A stretch of DNA of 64,000 bases from Desulfitibacter sp. BRH_c19 (GCA_001515945.1 LOER01000023.1:62001-126000); one strand, 5' to 3'; numbered from the stretch's first letter, positions 38,045-46,962 are shown. Notes: generated by a model from the letters alone, not told the origin. Translations and numbers: made by a program.

Positions 38045-39040
38045 ATGTCCCTTGTTATTTTTGTGAAATTAAAAAATGGTAGTTTTAATAGAAGTTTTAT
38101 TGATTCATGTTACTCTTTATCTCCCCATATAATTAAAAAACAGGATAACGAATTTTTTATTGAAATGGGAAAAATTAATCTGGAAAAAGTTATTGTCCAG
38201 ATTAATAATCTGAATTTGCTTCCACATAAAATCGTAACCTTTGGTTTAGCTTATAATAGATTAGCGGCATATATTGCTGCCCTAACTTCATTTAGACATC
38301 CCCAGCTTATTAGAAAAAAAACAAACTGGGGATATTTATCATGGGTAGAAAAAAATAATTCATCTAGTTTTATTCAGACAACAGCTTTAAAAGCGCTACA
38401 TTTTCTTTTATCTTCTAAAACTTTGAAAACATTGATTAACCTTGGAATAAACAGTCTTAGTGAAACAAATAGAATTTCCATGGAGACCCTTAAAGATTTC
38501 CTTGGAGAAGATGCAAAGATTATATATTTATTGAATAATGGGATCTTCCCCTATGCTACTTCTCCATTACCTTTAGAATTTGTAATATATAAATCAATAC
38601 CCCCAGACCATAACTTTAGTGACCTTCTGGAATATATCAAAATAGCATGCCAAGAGCTATCCTTGGAATTAGCAAATAAAAATTTAGGTTGCCGCACCAT
38701 TTTCTTAAATGCAAATATGTATACAGGCGTTACTTTAAGTGAAAAAGAAATCTACTCTCAACCTAAAAACCAATGGGGTATTTTTGAAAATACATGTTTG
38801 AGTTTTTTTAAATCTGTATTTAAAGGCCATTATGAAGACCAACTTTTAGATTTTTCTCTTCAAGTTAAGGAATATGAAGCCATTGATGGTAAGCAACTAG
38901 ACATTTACGATTTACAACCCGCTAGAGGTCAATCTCTTGACCATGTAAAAAGTTTACCTTCTATTTCTATCTGCCCTCATGTAAGCAGAAGAGAACAGAT
39001 TCTTTCCTTATATGATCCATATAGACAAGGGAGAAATTAA
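38045..39040 (+). CDS. imuB: ImuB-like, catalytically degenerate Y-family polymerase homologue
   Basis: 331 aa from the ATG seven bases after AGGTGG; a longer frame from 37874 crosses the promoter and is rejected. Segments follow the Y-family order: VTFGLAYNRLAAYIAAL near 70 (fingers/palm GxAxNKxLAK-like), a helix-hairpin region LINLGINSLSETNRISMETLKDFLG near 135, then a little-finger-like LLEYIKIACQELSLELANKN near 200 and a terminal SRREQILSLYDPYRQ. The N-terminal palm with the catalytic DxD-type aspartates of active Pol IV is missing, as in ImuB, which recruits DnaE2 to the clamp. LexA-regulated by sequence. Confidence 0.68.
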   Translation: MSLVIFVKLKNGSFNRSFIDSCYSLSPHIIKKQDNEFFIEMGKINLEKVIVQINNLNLLPHKIVTFGLAYNRLAAYIAALTSFRHPQLIRKKTNWGYLSWVEKNNSSSFIQTTALKALHFLLSSKTLKTLINLGINSLSETNRISMETLKDFLGEDAKIIYLLNNGIFPYATSPLPLEFVIYKSIPPDHNFSDLLEYIKIACQELSLELANKNLGCRTIFLNANMYTGVTLSEKEIYSQPKNQWGIFENTCLSFFKSVFKGHYEDQLLDFSLQVKEYEAIDGKQLDIYDLQPARGQSLDHVKSLPSISICPHVSRREQILSLYDPYRQGRN

Positions 39041-39041
39041 A

Positions 39042-39287
39042 ATGACAAAAATTTGGGAGCTTAATATTCTGGTTGAAACCAAAAATGGACTGCCCATTTC
39101 ATTTATTTGGAGACAAGAAAAATATGAAACACTTCAGATTATAGAGCAGTGGAAGGATATAGGTTCATGGTGGCTCGGTGAAGGGGAAAAAATCTTTTAC
39201 CGCCTTGAAACTCTAGATAAAGGGTTATGGGAAATCTTTTACGATATAAAGGAAAAGAAATGGTTTTTGTATAAAAGTTACGACTAA
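39042..39287 (+). CDS. Small DUF6504-like protein paired with the ImuB-like gene
   Basis: 81 aa. Pattern IxWRQEKYETLQIIEQWKD, GSWWLGEGEKIFYRLET, GLWEIFYDIKEKKWFLYKSYD resembles the DUF6504 domain that accompanies Y-family/ImuB genes and lies C-terminal in some of them. Aromatic-rich and compact, with no metal or catalytic motif. Its ATG comes one base after the upstream stop, with GGGAG inside the end of that gene, so the two are translated together. Probably an accessory subunit of translesion synthesis; function otherwise unknown. Confidence 0.68.
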   Translation: MTKIWELNILVETKNGLPISFIWRQEKYETLQIIEQWKDIGSWWLGEGEKIFYRLETLDKGLWEIFYDIKEKKWFLYKSYD

Positions 39288-39303
39288 AAAATCGTCTGAA
39301 CTA

Positions 39304-39369
39304 GGATAAAGGGCAGTACCTGTGGACAGGAATGTCCATTACTATATAAGCTTACCTGCCCCTTTATCC
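39304..39369. other. Long imperfect inverted repeat between convergent genes
   Basis: GGATAAAGGGCAG (39304-39316) pairs with CTGCCCCTTTATCC (39356-39369) with one bulged base; inside is a short GGACA/TGTCC hairpin. It overlaps the nagB stop. There is no clear T-run, so it is not a standard terminator, though it may act as a transcript boundary. Confidence 0.5.
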
Positions 39370-40067
39370 AAAAGTACTGTCACCCTGGGATGGACCTGGA
39401 GCATAGATGCAGGTATTTGGGTGCTGATAACACCAGTTAATGTTTCTTTAATTATCTCTGCTTTGCTCTCACCAGCAGCCAGCAAAATGATCTCCTTTGC
39501 CTTCATAATAGTACCCATTCCCATGGTAATGGCTTGCTTGGGTACATCATTAATATCTACAAAAAATCTGCTGTTAGCCTTTATTGTATCCTCACTTAGC
39601 TTGACTAGATGGGTATTAGCAGACAAGGAAGCACCTGGCTCATTAAAGCCAATATGACCATTCTCACCAATCCCTAACACCTGTAGGTCAATTCCTCCTA
39701 CCTCCTCTATCCTGGCCTCATAATCCAGGCAAACTTTAAGGGCATCCACAGGATTTCCATCAGGAATATTAGTGTTCTCCATTCTTATATCAACTCTATT
39801 CCAGAGGTTTTCCCGCATATAGCTATAATAGCTATGGGGAATTTCTCTAGCAATGGGATAGTACTCATCTAGATTAAAGGTGGTAACCTGACTAAAGCTT
39901 ACCTGTTTTAATTGGTAAAGCTTAATTAGCTGCTTATACATTCCTAACGGTGTAGAACCTGTGGCTAAACCTAGCACTAGGTTGGACTTTTGCTCTATCC
40001 TGCAAGCTACATATTTAGCTGCTTCTGCACTTAATTTTGAATAGTCATCCAAGATGCGTATTTTCAT
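39342..40067 (-). CDS. nagB: Glucosamine-6-phosphate deaminase
   Basis: 241 aa, same length as Bacillus NagB. Converts glucosamine-6-phosphate to fructose-6-phosphate and ammonia. Seen: GLATGSTPLGMYKQL near 35, FNLDEYYPI near 65, VLGIGENGHIGFNEPGASL near 130 and AITMGMGTIMKAKEI near 185. Start ATG one base after the ATPase stop; a longer frame from 40115 lies inside that gene. Last gene of the sugar operon and its link to glycolysis, which identifies the imported compound as an amino sugar. Confidence 0.96.
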   Translation of the reverse strand: MKIRILDDYSKLSAEAAKYVACRIEQKSNLVLGLATGSTPLGMYKQLIKLYQLKQVSFSQVTTFNLDEYYPIAREIPHSYYSYMRENLWNRVDIRMENTNIPDGNPVDALKVCLDYEARIEEVGGIDLQVLGIGENGHIGFNEPGASLSANTHLVKLSEDTIKANSRFFVDINDVPKQAITMGMGTIMKAKEIILLAAGESKAEIIKETLTGVISTQIPASMLQVHPRVTVLLDKGAGKLI

Positions 40068-40068
40068 G

Positions 40069-41166
40069 CTACTTAACCTGACTTCCATTGAAAATTGTCT
40101 GCTCACTTTTGCCATTAAATAAGTGCAGCTTGTCAGTAATAAAATTAATTGTTACCTTGTCTCCAGTTTTTATGGACAGATTGGCCTCTACCCTAGCTAT
40201 GATAGTCTTACCAGCCAAATTTACATACACATAGGTTTCTGCTCCCATAGGTTCTATTACTTCTACTAACCCAAAAGCCCGCGCCCCTTCAGTATAAAGC
40301 CCAAGTCTGATATCCTCAGGTCTTACACCTAAAACCAAATCACTATTGTTCAGAGCCTCGTGCCAGTTATTAAGTACCGGTGCCTGCCACTTTTCACCTT
40401 CCACAATTAACTGCTCTCCTTCTTGCTTTAACATAACTGGTAGGAAGTTCATAGCAGGAGAACCAATAAACCCGGCAACAAACATGTTAGCTGGTGTATT
40501 GTACAAATGTAAGGGCGTATCCACTTGTTGAATATAACCGTCCTTCATGACCACAATTCTATCTCCCATTGTCATAGCTTCAGTTTGGTCATGAGTAACA
40601 TAGACTATAGTCGCACCTAATCGTTTATGGAGCTTGCTAATTTCTGTTCGCATATGCACCCTCAGCTTGGCATCCAAATTAGATAGTGGTTCATCCATCA
40701 AAAATACTTTAGGATGGCGAACAATAGCTCTTCCTAGGGCTACCCTCTGCCTCTGTCCCCCAGAGAGGGCTTTTGGCTTGCGGTGCAAATAGTCCTCTAA
40801 GTTAAGTATTTTGGCTGCTTCTTGAACATTTTTCTCTATTTCAGGCTTTGACATCTTTCTAAGCTTTAACGCAAAGGCTAAATTTTCGTAGACACTCATA
40901 TGAGGATAAAGTGCATAGTTTTGAAAGACCATGGCAATATCCCGATCCTTGGGTAAAATATCATTAACCAGTTTATTGTCAATATACAATTCCCCAGCTG
41001 TAATCTCCTCTAAACCAGCAATCATCCTTAATGTGGTGGACTTTCCGCAGCCAGATGGACCAACTAGCACCAAAAATTCTTGATCATTTATAAGCAAATT
41101 GAAATCGTGGACAACAGTTACATCTCCATAATTTTTCTTGATGTTTTTCAATTCAACCTGTGCCAT
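40069..41166 (-). CDS. Sugar ABC transporter ATPase (MsmK/UgpC type)
   Basis: 365 aa. Walker A GPSGCGKSTTLR near 38, Q-loop FQNYALYPHMSVYENL, signature LSGGQRQRVALGRA near 135, Walker B VFLMDEPLSNLDAKL near 155 and VTHDQTEAM; a C-terminal TOBE-type regulatory region (from 240) with LGVRPEDIRLG. Powers uptake through the MalF/MalG-type permeases of this operon. ATG follows GGAGGG by seven bases. CUT1-type importers often share one MsmK; here a dedicated copy is present. Confidence 0.94.
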   Translation of the reverse strand: MAQVELKNIKKNYGDVTVVHDFNLLINDQEFLVLVGPSGCGKSTTLRMIAGLEEITAGELYIDNKLVNDILPKDRDIAMVFQNYALYPHMSVYENLAFALKLRKMSKPEIEKNVQEAAKILNLEDYLHRKPKALSGGQRQRVALGRAIVRHPKVFLMDEPLSNLDAKLRVHMRTEISKLHKRLGATIVYVTHDQTEAMTMGDRIVVMKDGYIQQVDTPLHLYNTPANMFVAGFIGSPAMNFLPVMLKQEGEQLIVEGEKWQAPVLNNWHEALNNSDLVLGVRPEDIRLGLYTEGARAFGLVEVIEPMGAETYVYVNLAGKTIIARVEANLSIKTGDKVTINFITDKLHLFNGKSEQTIFNGSQVK

Positions 41167-41275
41167 TTTTCTTCCCTCCAGTTCCTTCATTAACGCTTAC
41201 TTCTAACCATGTTTCCTTCACTTCTCCTGGTCCAATAAGACTAGTCTCCCCTTTGAGGTCTGTCTCTTGTAACAT
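41153..41275 (-). CDS. Possible 40-aa open frame between the UroD-like and ATPase genes
   Basis: ATG 41273-41275 with a weak AAGG eight bases upstream; it ends 14 bases inside the ATPase gene. The product (begins MLQETDLKGETSLIGPGEV, ends Gly/Lys-rich) has alternating hydrophobic residues suggestive of beta strands but matches nothing I know. It could be a gene remnant, a coupling leader peptide, or chance. It lies within the 120-nt spacer between two well-supported genes of the operon. Confidence 0.3.
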   Translation of the reverse strand: MLQETDLKGETSLIGPGEVKETWLEVSVNEGTGGKKNGTG

Positions 41276-41285
41276 GGGTACTACC

Positions 41286-42284
41286 TTATACCGACTTAAC
41301 TGCTCTTAATAATGCCTGAAAATTGTTATGAGATGTATCTTTAGGCACCTCACAACCAGGGCTTAATATATATCCCAACCCACCTATTTCGATGCACTTT
41401 TTGGCCTCGGTTAGGATTTTTTCTTCAGTTCCCTGTAGCAACACCCCACTAGGATTTATGTTTCCTTTAATACAAGTATCCTGTAGCACGTCCCTGGCTT
41501 TATTCAAGTCTACCTTGGAATCAATGTTAACTAAATCTGCTCCTAGCACTTTAATTTGTTCTAGCAAATGAGAGGCATCACCACAGATATGATATTTGAC
41601 TTTAGCACCACTTTTTTTAATTGCTGCGATCACCCTTTTATTGTAAGGCAGGACTAAGGTTTCATAAGATTTAGGTGAAATCAGGGAAGCAACTGCGTCT
41701 CCAATCCCTATTATATGAGCTCCCGCTTTAGCCTGCGCAACACCAAAGTCAATGGCTAACCGTGTTGTAAATTCAAGCAATTCCCTCACAAAGTCCTCAT
41801 CTTCTACGGTATCCATCATCAACTCTGTCAAGCCTCTCAAAATAGCTGCGCTTTGAAATGGGCTCTCTACCCAGCCTAAAACTGGTATTTCTCCAGCAGT
41901 CTTTTTTCGTAACTCTTCCACTCCTGCTATTTTATCAGCCAAGCGATAAGACCCGCTAATTACTGGTACTTGCATATTTAAGAGGTCTTTTTTTTCAGCA
42001 ATTGCTTTTATCTTTTCAATTGGCAAGTCATCCTCTTGAAATTCAATTAGTGCACCACAAGCCTCGGCTTCACGATAAGCATCTGTATCTGCAGTAACAA
42101 TATCATAGTCAAAATGCTCCACACAAGCCAATTGTGCTTCAGCCATGCTGCGATAATCTGTACAGTACTTCCCATAAGGCACTTGGGCAAATTTAGAAGC
42201 AAATGCCATCACAAATGGACATACAGGAACTCGATCAACTGGTTGAAAGGTTATTGCTGCCATTGTTCTTTCATATGAATTCAT
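41286..42284 (-). CDS. Uroporphyrinogen decarboxylase-family protein with methyltransferase-type zinc site (MtaA-like)
   Basis: 332 aa TIM barrel. N terminus MNSYERTMAAITFQPVDRVPVCP is typical. It keeps the H-x-C...C zinc ligands of MtaA/MtbA-type methylcobamide:CoM methyltransferases: KYHICGDASHL near 225 and ILSPGCEVP near 305. True HemE residues for tetrapyrrole binding are not evident, so haem synthesis is unlikely. In methanogens and demethylating anaerobes such proteins transfer methyl groups via a zinc thiolate; no corrinoid protein is encoded here. Its operon position suggests a step in sugar catabolism. Alternative: a non-methyl function shared by sugar-operon UroD-like proteins. Confidence 0.82.
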   Translation of the reverse strand: MNSYERTMAAITFQPVDRVPVCPFVMAFASKFAQVPYGKYCTDYRSMAEAQLACVEHFDYDIVTADTDAYREAEACGALIEFQEDDLPIEKIKAIAEKKDLLNMQVPVISGSYRLADKIAGVEELRKKTAGEIPVLGWVESPFQSAAILRGLTELMMDTVEDEDFVRELLEFTTRLAIDFGVAQAKAGAHIIGIGDAVASLISPKSYETLVLPYNKRVIAAIKKSGAKVKYHICGDASHLLEQIKVLGADLVNIDSKVDLNKARDVLQDTCIKGNINPSGVLLQGTEEKILTEAKKCIEIGGLGYILSPGCEVPKDTSHNNFQALLRAVKSV

Positions 42285-42314
42285 GGTTATTCAACCCCCT
42301 ATGCTTTGGATTCC

Positions 42315-43247
42315 TTATTGGCAATCATGCTTTTTTAAGAAAATTTCCAAGATTTTCAAATCAGGTGCCGAGGCTCCTCCCCCATAATTAGATGCGGCAA
42401 TGGCTCCACACGCACTTCCCAGCATCAGGCACCGAGCTGTGGAAAGATTATTCAGATACCCATAGAGAAATCCGGCATCAAAGGCATCCCCTGCCCCTAC
42501 GGCATCTAACGCAGCCACCTGAAAAGCAGCTTGTTTCCAGCTTCCATTATGGTCCTTGGCAATAGCTCCTTTGCTGCCTCTAGTAATCACTACTATCGGC
42601 ACCAAAGCACTTAATATATTTAAAGCTTTATCCACATTTTCTTCACTAGTGAGCTTTAGTGCCTCTGTTTCATTAGGGAAAAATAGATTTATGTTAGTTA
42701 GAACCTGATTCATTTTTTCCCAATATTTTTCATAATCGTCAAAGCCTATATCTAACGATGTCGACATGCCTCGTCGTTTTAACTCTACAAAAACCTTAAC
42801 ATAGCCATCAATTAATTTTCGCCAGTTAAAACCAGCTACATGGATATGTCCAGCATTTTCAACACTTTTTTCTAATAGTTTCTCTGGATTGTATAGTTTG
42901 TTGCTTCCCATATAACTTATAAAGGCTCGATCCTTACCTGATGTCAGGCAGATACTAATTCCCGTATCTGCTTTATTTACAACTTCCATTAGTGAGGTAT
43001 CTACTCCCAGCTTTTCCAGGTATGATAAGATATACTGTCCAAAATGATCGTTACTCACTACCCCGTATAGGGCTACTTTTAAGCCTAGCTTGCATAAACT
43101 GATAGCGGTGTTAGCAGCACTACCACCCACAGTCACAGCCATCTCATCGATAAATAATTCTTCACCCATTTTCGGTAGTTCATCAAAGCTACCTGGTATT
43201 ATATCTAAATTGACATCTCCTGCTACAATTATATCTAGTTTCTTCAC
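42315..43247 (-). CDS. PfkB-family carbohydrate kinase
   Basis: 310 aa ribokinase fold. VGGSAANTAISLCKLGLKVALYGVVSNDHFG near 35-65 and the catalytic ALDAVGAGDAFDAGFLYGYL near 240 are clear; VVITRGSKGAIAKD marks the ATP site. Phosphorylates a sugar, nucleoside or amino sugar. Next to PIG-L deacetylase and NagB the simplest guess is glucosamine or a derivative to its 6-phosphate. GTG start 43247 chosen because GGGGTGG lies nine bases upstream; the GTG four codons earlier has no ribosome-binding site. Confidence 0.9.
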   Translation of the reverse strand: MKKLDIIVAGDVNLDIIPGSFDELPKMGEELFIDEMAVTVGGSAANTAISLCKLGLKVALYGVVSNDHFGQYILSYLEKLGVDTSLMEVVNKADTGISICLTSGKDRAFISYMGSNKLYNPEKLLEKSVENAGHIHVAGFNWRKLIDGYVKVFVELKRRGMSTSLDIGFDDYEKYWEKMNQVLTNINLFFPNETEALKLTSEENVDKALNILSALVPIVVITRGSKGAIAKDHNGSWKQAAFQVAALDAVGAGDAFDAGFLYGYLNNLSTARCLMLGSACGAIAASNYGGGASAPDLKILEIFLKKHDCQ

Positions 43248-43279
43248 TATTGCATCCACCCCATTACTTGCATTGATTG

Positions 43280-44005
43280 TTAAGGAAGAAGTCGTTCAGG
43301 GGTAACCCTTAATGAACTTATATACCTGATAAAGCCTTCCGCATATTCTGTTCCACATTGGAAACCACGAAAGCGGCCACATATTTTAATAAACTCCATA
43401 ATATCCATATTGTCATGATCCCTGAGCCAGTCAATTTGGCTCACATGTTCAGCCAACATTTTTTCCTTTAAAAAAAATGTTTCAGTCACATCCACATATT
43501 CCGTAGGAGCAAAATTTACACCAGCATAATTATCCATAAAGTAAATTTGAGGCACTTTGTCAATAGCTGGGTACTCCGTGATAATGTGGGGAACTGATAC
43601 CATAAAACTGGCATCAACTGCTAGTTTAGAAACTGCCACATGGTCGGCATGGTAATCAGCTGGATGGTGAGTGATAATGAGATCAGGATTAGCCCTTCGA
43701 ATCAAGTCCACCATTCTCCATCTGCTCGCCAAATTCTCCTCTATCTCTCCGTCTTTAAATCCCATATTATAAACAGGGGAGTTTAAATGTCGAGCAGCCT
43801 TTTTGCTCTCCTCAATCCTTATCTTGCCAAGCTCATCAGGAGCAATATGGCGGTGTCCCTTATCACCTTCACAGGCTACTCCCATAACTACTTCATGACC
43901 TAGGTGATGGTACCTTGCTAAAGTACCAGCACAAGATATTTCCAAGTCATCGGGATGTGCCCCTATGCCTAATACTGTTAACCTTCGTTTACTTTTTTGT
44001 ATCAC
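43280..44005 (-). CDS. PIG-L family deacetylase (LmbE-like)
   Basis: 241 aa. Zinc hydrolase that removes N-acetyl groups, typically from GlcNAc-containing compounds. Catalytic motif GIGAHPDDLEISCAGTL near 15 (AHPDD, where D is the base and H/D bind zinc) and ITHHPADYHADH near 110 (third zinc His). GTG start eight bases after GGAGG. In this operon it would convert an imported N-acetyl amino sugar to the free amine before phosphorylation. The second Asp of AHPDDE is followed by Leu-Glu, a normal variation. Confidence 0.92.
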   Translation of the reverse strand: MIQKSKRRLTVLGIGAHPDDLEISCAGTLARYHHLGHEVVMGVACEGDKGHRHIAPDELGKIRIEESKKAARHLNSPVYNMGFKDGEIEENLASRWRMVDLIRRANPDLIITHHPADYHADHVAVSKLAVDASFMVSVPHIITEYPAIDKVPQIYFMDNYAGVNFAPTEYVDVTETFFLKEKMLAEHVSQIDWLRDHDNMDIMEFIKICGRFRGFQCGTEYAEGFIRYISSLRVTPERLLP

Positions 44006-44017
44006 TTCAACTACCTC

Positions 44018-44848
44018 CTATCCTTTTACTGCACCAGCAGTAAGTCCCTTAATAAATTGTTTTGACATGATTAGATAGAAAATTATGGCTGGTATGACCG
44101 CTACTGTTAATGCAGCAAATACAGTAGGCCAGTCTGTTTGAAATTGGCCGAAAAAGATGGCTGTTCCAAGAGGTACGGTCTTTAATGCATCACTTTTGAT
44201 AAATATCAACGGAAAATAGAAATCATTCCAAATTGGTATAAAGTGATAAATAGCTGATGTGGCTATGGCGGGACGCAGTAGTGGCAAGTAAATTCTTATT
44301 AATATTTGCCAGTCATTACACCCATCAATTTGTGCTGCCTCCAGCATTTCTTTAGGAATTTGTTTCACAAAGGCAGTTATGATAAAAACTGAAAAGGGGA
44401 TCCCCATAGCTGTATAGATCAAAATTAATGCTAATAAGTTATCAAATAGATTTAGACTCTGAAAGATCTGAAACAAATTCAAAACTCCCAGGCGGATAGG
44501 TATCATCATGCCGGCCAGAAAAAAGAAATAAATCAGCTTATTTCCGCGAAACTCATATCTTCCTAATGCATATGAAGCCAGAGTTGAAACCACTATTATT
44601 AGCAATAAAGAAACAACCGTTACCATAATACTGTTGCGGTAATAAATTAAAAAATTAGTTTGTAGCAATACTGTCTCATAACCGCTTAAATTAATGCTCT
44701 GTGGTAAGCCAAAAGGTTTTGTCATCACTTCTAAATTTGTCTTAAAGGAGGTAATGACCATAATATACAAAGGATAAATGACTACAAAGGAATAAGCCAA
44801 TAAAATGGCATGAGTCATCAGATTAGTAATTCGTACTTTAGGATTCAC
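44018..44848 (-). CDS. Sugar ABC transporter permease (MalG type)
   Basis: 276 aa with six membrane segments. The EAA loop is visible as EMLEAAQIDGCNDWQILIRIYLPLLRPA near 185-215. Forms the translocation pore with the MalF-type subunit. Start is a GTG shortly after a G7 ribosome-binding stretch (around 44855-44861); the longer frame would lie within the upstream gene. Adjacent to PIG-L by 12 nt. Confidence 0.93.
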   Translation of the reverse strand: MNPKVRITNLMTHAILLAYSFVVIYPLYIMVITSFKTNLEVMTKPFGLPQSINLSGYETVLLQTNFLIYYRNSIMVTVVSLLLIIVVSTLASYALGRYEFRGNKLIYFFFLAGMMIPIRLGVLNLFQIFQSLNLFDNLLALILIYTAMGIPFSVFIITAFVKQIPKEMLEAAQIDGCNDWQILIRIYLPLLRPAIATSAIYHFIPIWNDFYFPLIFIKSDALKTVPLGTAIFFGQFQTDWPTVFAALTVAVIPAIIFYLIMSKQFIKGLTAGAVKG

Positions 44849-44861
44849 TATCTTTCCCCCC

Positions 44862-45767
44862 CTAACTCTTGTTAAATTTGGAATCAATGTATGACCAACT
44901 TGCCACACCAAAGCAGATAATCACAAACATAAAGACTGCTATTGCTGCTCCCATCCCCATGCTTGGCTGTGCACTCGTAGCGCTAAAGGCAGTACGATAA
45001 AATAAGGTTCCTAAAACATCCGTAGCATAATTGGGTCCGGCCATGGTACCAGCCATGGCATAAATAATTTCAAATGAACTAAAGTTTCCAACTACTGTTA
45101 ATATCATCACTAAGCCAATTATTGGCATTAGTCCGGGCAGGGTTATATTTCTAAATACGTGCCATTCATTACACCCATCTATTCTAGCCGCTTCAAAGAG
45201 CTCTTCGGGAATTGCCCTAATCCCGGCTACAAACATCATAATGGGCAAGCCAATAAATTGCCAGGAATTAACATATGCAATTACTGGTAACGCTAAGTTA
45301 GGGTCCCCTAACCAAGGCTTTGCTAAATTCACCAGACCTATTAATTCTAAACCTTTGTTCAGTACTCCCCAAGTAGGATTTAGAATAAGCGTCCATATGA
45401 AACCTACTATTAATACGGATAAAGTGACAGGCATAAAATAAATTGTACGATAAAAATCTGTCCCTCTTAACTTTTTGGTTAATAATACCGCTAAAAAGAG
45501 AGCCACCACATTTTGAAATAAGGTGGTATATGCAAATAATTTAAAATTGTTCGTCAGGGCATTAAAAAACCTAGCATTAAAAGGCTCTACAAAAAGCAGC
45601 CTTTTAAAATTTTCAAGTCCAACAAAACTCATTGGACCATAGCCATTCCACTCATATAGACTCATACCTAAGGACATTATTAATGGATAGGCCATAAATA
45701 GCGTATATAGAATTACTGCTGGCAATAAGTATAGGATTATTCCATATCTAGTTCTTTTTTTTGCCAT
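44862..45767 (-). CDS. Sugar ABC transporter permease (MalF type)
   Basis: 301 aa with six predicted helices (first LYLLPAVILYTLFMAYPLIMSL near 10-32). The EAA motif reads EELFEAARIDGCNEWHVFRNITLPGLMPI near 200-230. CUT1-family subunit working with the neighbouring MalG-type permease, lipoprotein receptor and MsmK-type ATPase. Gap to the upstream UroD-like gene is 17 nt, so it belongs to the same transcript. Confidence 0.93.
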   Translation of the reverse strand: MAKKRTRYGIILYLLPAVILYTLFMAYPLIMSLGMSLYEWNGYGPMSFVGLENFKRLLFVEPFNARFFNALTNNFKLFAYTTLFQNVVALFLAVLLTKKLRGTDFYRTIYFMPVTLSVLIVGFIWTLILNPTWGVLNKGLELIGLVNLAKPWLGDPNLALPVIAYVNSWQFIGLPIMMFVAGIRAIPEELFEAARIDGCNEWHVFRNITLPGLMPIIGLVMILTVVGNFSSFEIIYAMAGTMAGPNYATDVLGTLFYRTAFSATSAQPSMGMGAAIAVFMFVIICFGVASWSYIDSKFNKS

Positions 45768-45784
45768 GTCATCACACCTATATC

Positions 45785-46930
45785 TTAATATTTTCCGTAT
45801 GATAGTGCTGTATCAATCATCGCAACGTAATTATTCTTAGTTCTTTCTTTAAGTTCTACATCAAGTGGGGCAGCCGTGGGCATCAAAACAAATCTTCCCC
45901 CTGGTGCCCCCTGGTCAATTGTCCGCTTTGTAATTTCTATTATTTCTTTCTCATTACGCAATTCCAAGTCATGGAGTTGGATATTTCCAAAAATGGTAAC
46001 CCTATCACCAATAATTCTTTTCGCCTCCGCCAATTCTATATCACCACTAGGAGGGGCCTCAACAGGATCTATAGCATCTGCACCCATGTCTGCAATATAT
46101 TCCAAAACCTGGCCTACCCGACCATGGGCATGCACTCGGCAATAACAATCGTATTTATGGATTAAATCAATAAGCTTCTTATCATAATTATATACATAAT
46201 CCTTAAACAATCTGTTTGGTAAATAAGGAGGTGTTGCCAACTCGGGGCCATAAATCCTTACCAATGGTCCTGCACCATTTTCTAGAAGATACTGCAGGTA
46301 ATTATAAATTCTCTCAAAATATATTTCTAATAACTGATGCATTCTTTTCTCTTCTGTCATTGCAAACATTAAAAATTCATCATACTTAAATAAGTCAAAA
46401 ACGTAAACAATAGGGTCCCCAATATCAGTTGTAATAATTCCTTTATCACCTATTTCAATCTGAGCCTGTATTAGAGAACTAGTGTCGGGCAGAAATGGTT
46501 CATATGGAATTGAAAGTACTTTTTCCAAATCACTAAGATCTTTCACAAAATGTTCAATAACCCAAACAGTATTAACTAGATCATTGAAACGTTCCACCAT
46601 TTTAAGGTCACCCTTTGGGGTCTTTATGATAATTTCGGTGTAAGTATCTTCCCCTTCTCGCCAGCTACGAAGCTCTTCTGTTATTTTCTTGGTACCTGTC
46701 AAAAAACGGCCCAATCCCTTATCCGAATCACCAATACGTTGACCTGTATAGGGATACCAAAAATTTATTCCATCAGTATTTTTCCTGATATAGTCCATCA
46801 ACTCAGCATACTTGGGCTGCTTGTTATACCAATCATTGGATTTCCATCCCTGTAGCTCAAGAGTATTGATAGGAACTCTATCTGGCATATCTCCTTTTAA
46901 GACAGCTAGTAATCTTTCTTTGGAATTCAC
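45785..46930 (-). CDS. Second uroporphyrinogen decarboxylase-family protein, without the cysteine zinc ligands
   Basis: 381 aa from a GTG start after GGAGGGG; the ATG frame start 21 codons upstream overlaps the attenuator. N terminus VNSKERLLAVLKGDMPDRVPINTLEL is UroD-like. At the positions where MtaA-type enzymes have HxC and a later Cys this protein has CRVHAHGRVGQVLEYIADMGADAIDPVEAPP near 285 and FVLMPTAAPLDVE near 350, so only histidines remain. It is too divergent for HemE. It lies between the binding-protein gene and the permeases, which suggests a catalytic role on the transported substrate. Function unknown. Confidence 0.75.
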   Translation of the reverse strand: MNSKERLLAVLKGDMPDRVPINTLELQGWKSNDWYNKQPKYAELMDYIRKNTDGINFWYPYTGQRIGDSDKGLGRFLTGTKKITEELRSWREGEDTYTEIIIKTPKGDLKMVERFNDLVNTVWVIEHFVKDLSDLEKVLSIPYEPFLPDTSSLIQAQIEIGDKGIITTDIGDPIVYVFDLFKYDEFLMFAMTEEKRMHQLLEIYFERIYNYLQYLLENGAGPLVRIYGPELATPPYLPNRLFKDYVYNYDKKLIDLIHKYDCYCRVHAHGRVGQVLEYIADMGADAIDPVEAPPSGDIELAEAKRIIGDRVTIFGNIQLHDLELRNEKEIIEITKRTIDQGAPGGRFVLMPTAAPLDVELKERTKNNYVAMIDTALSYGKY

Positions 46931-46962
46931 AAATTCCCCTCCATTCACGATGCAAGATGTAA

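Noticed and set aside
41286-46930. Haem biosynthesis (HemE) assignment for the two UroD-like genes
   Set aside because: Neither has recognisable HemE active-site context, they are duplicated, and they lie within a sugar transport operon without other haem genes.
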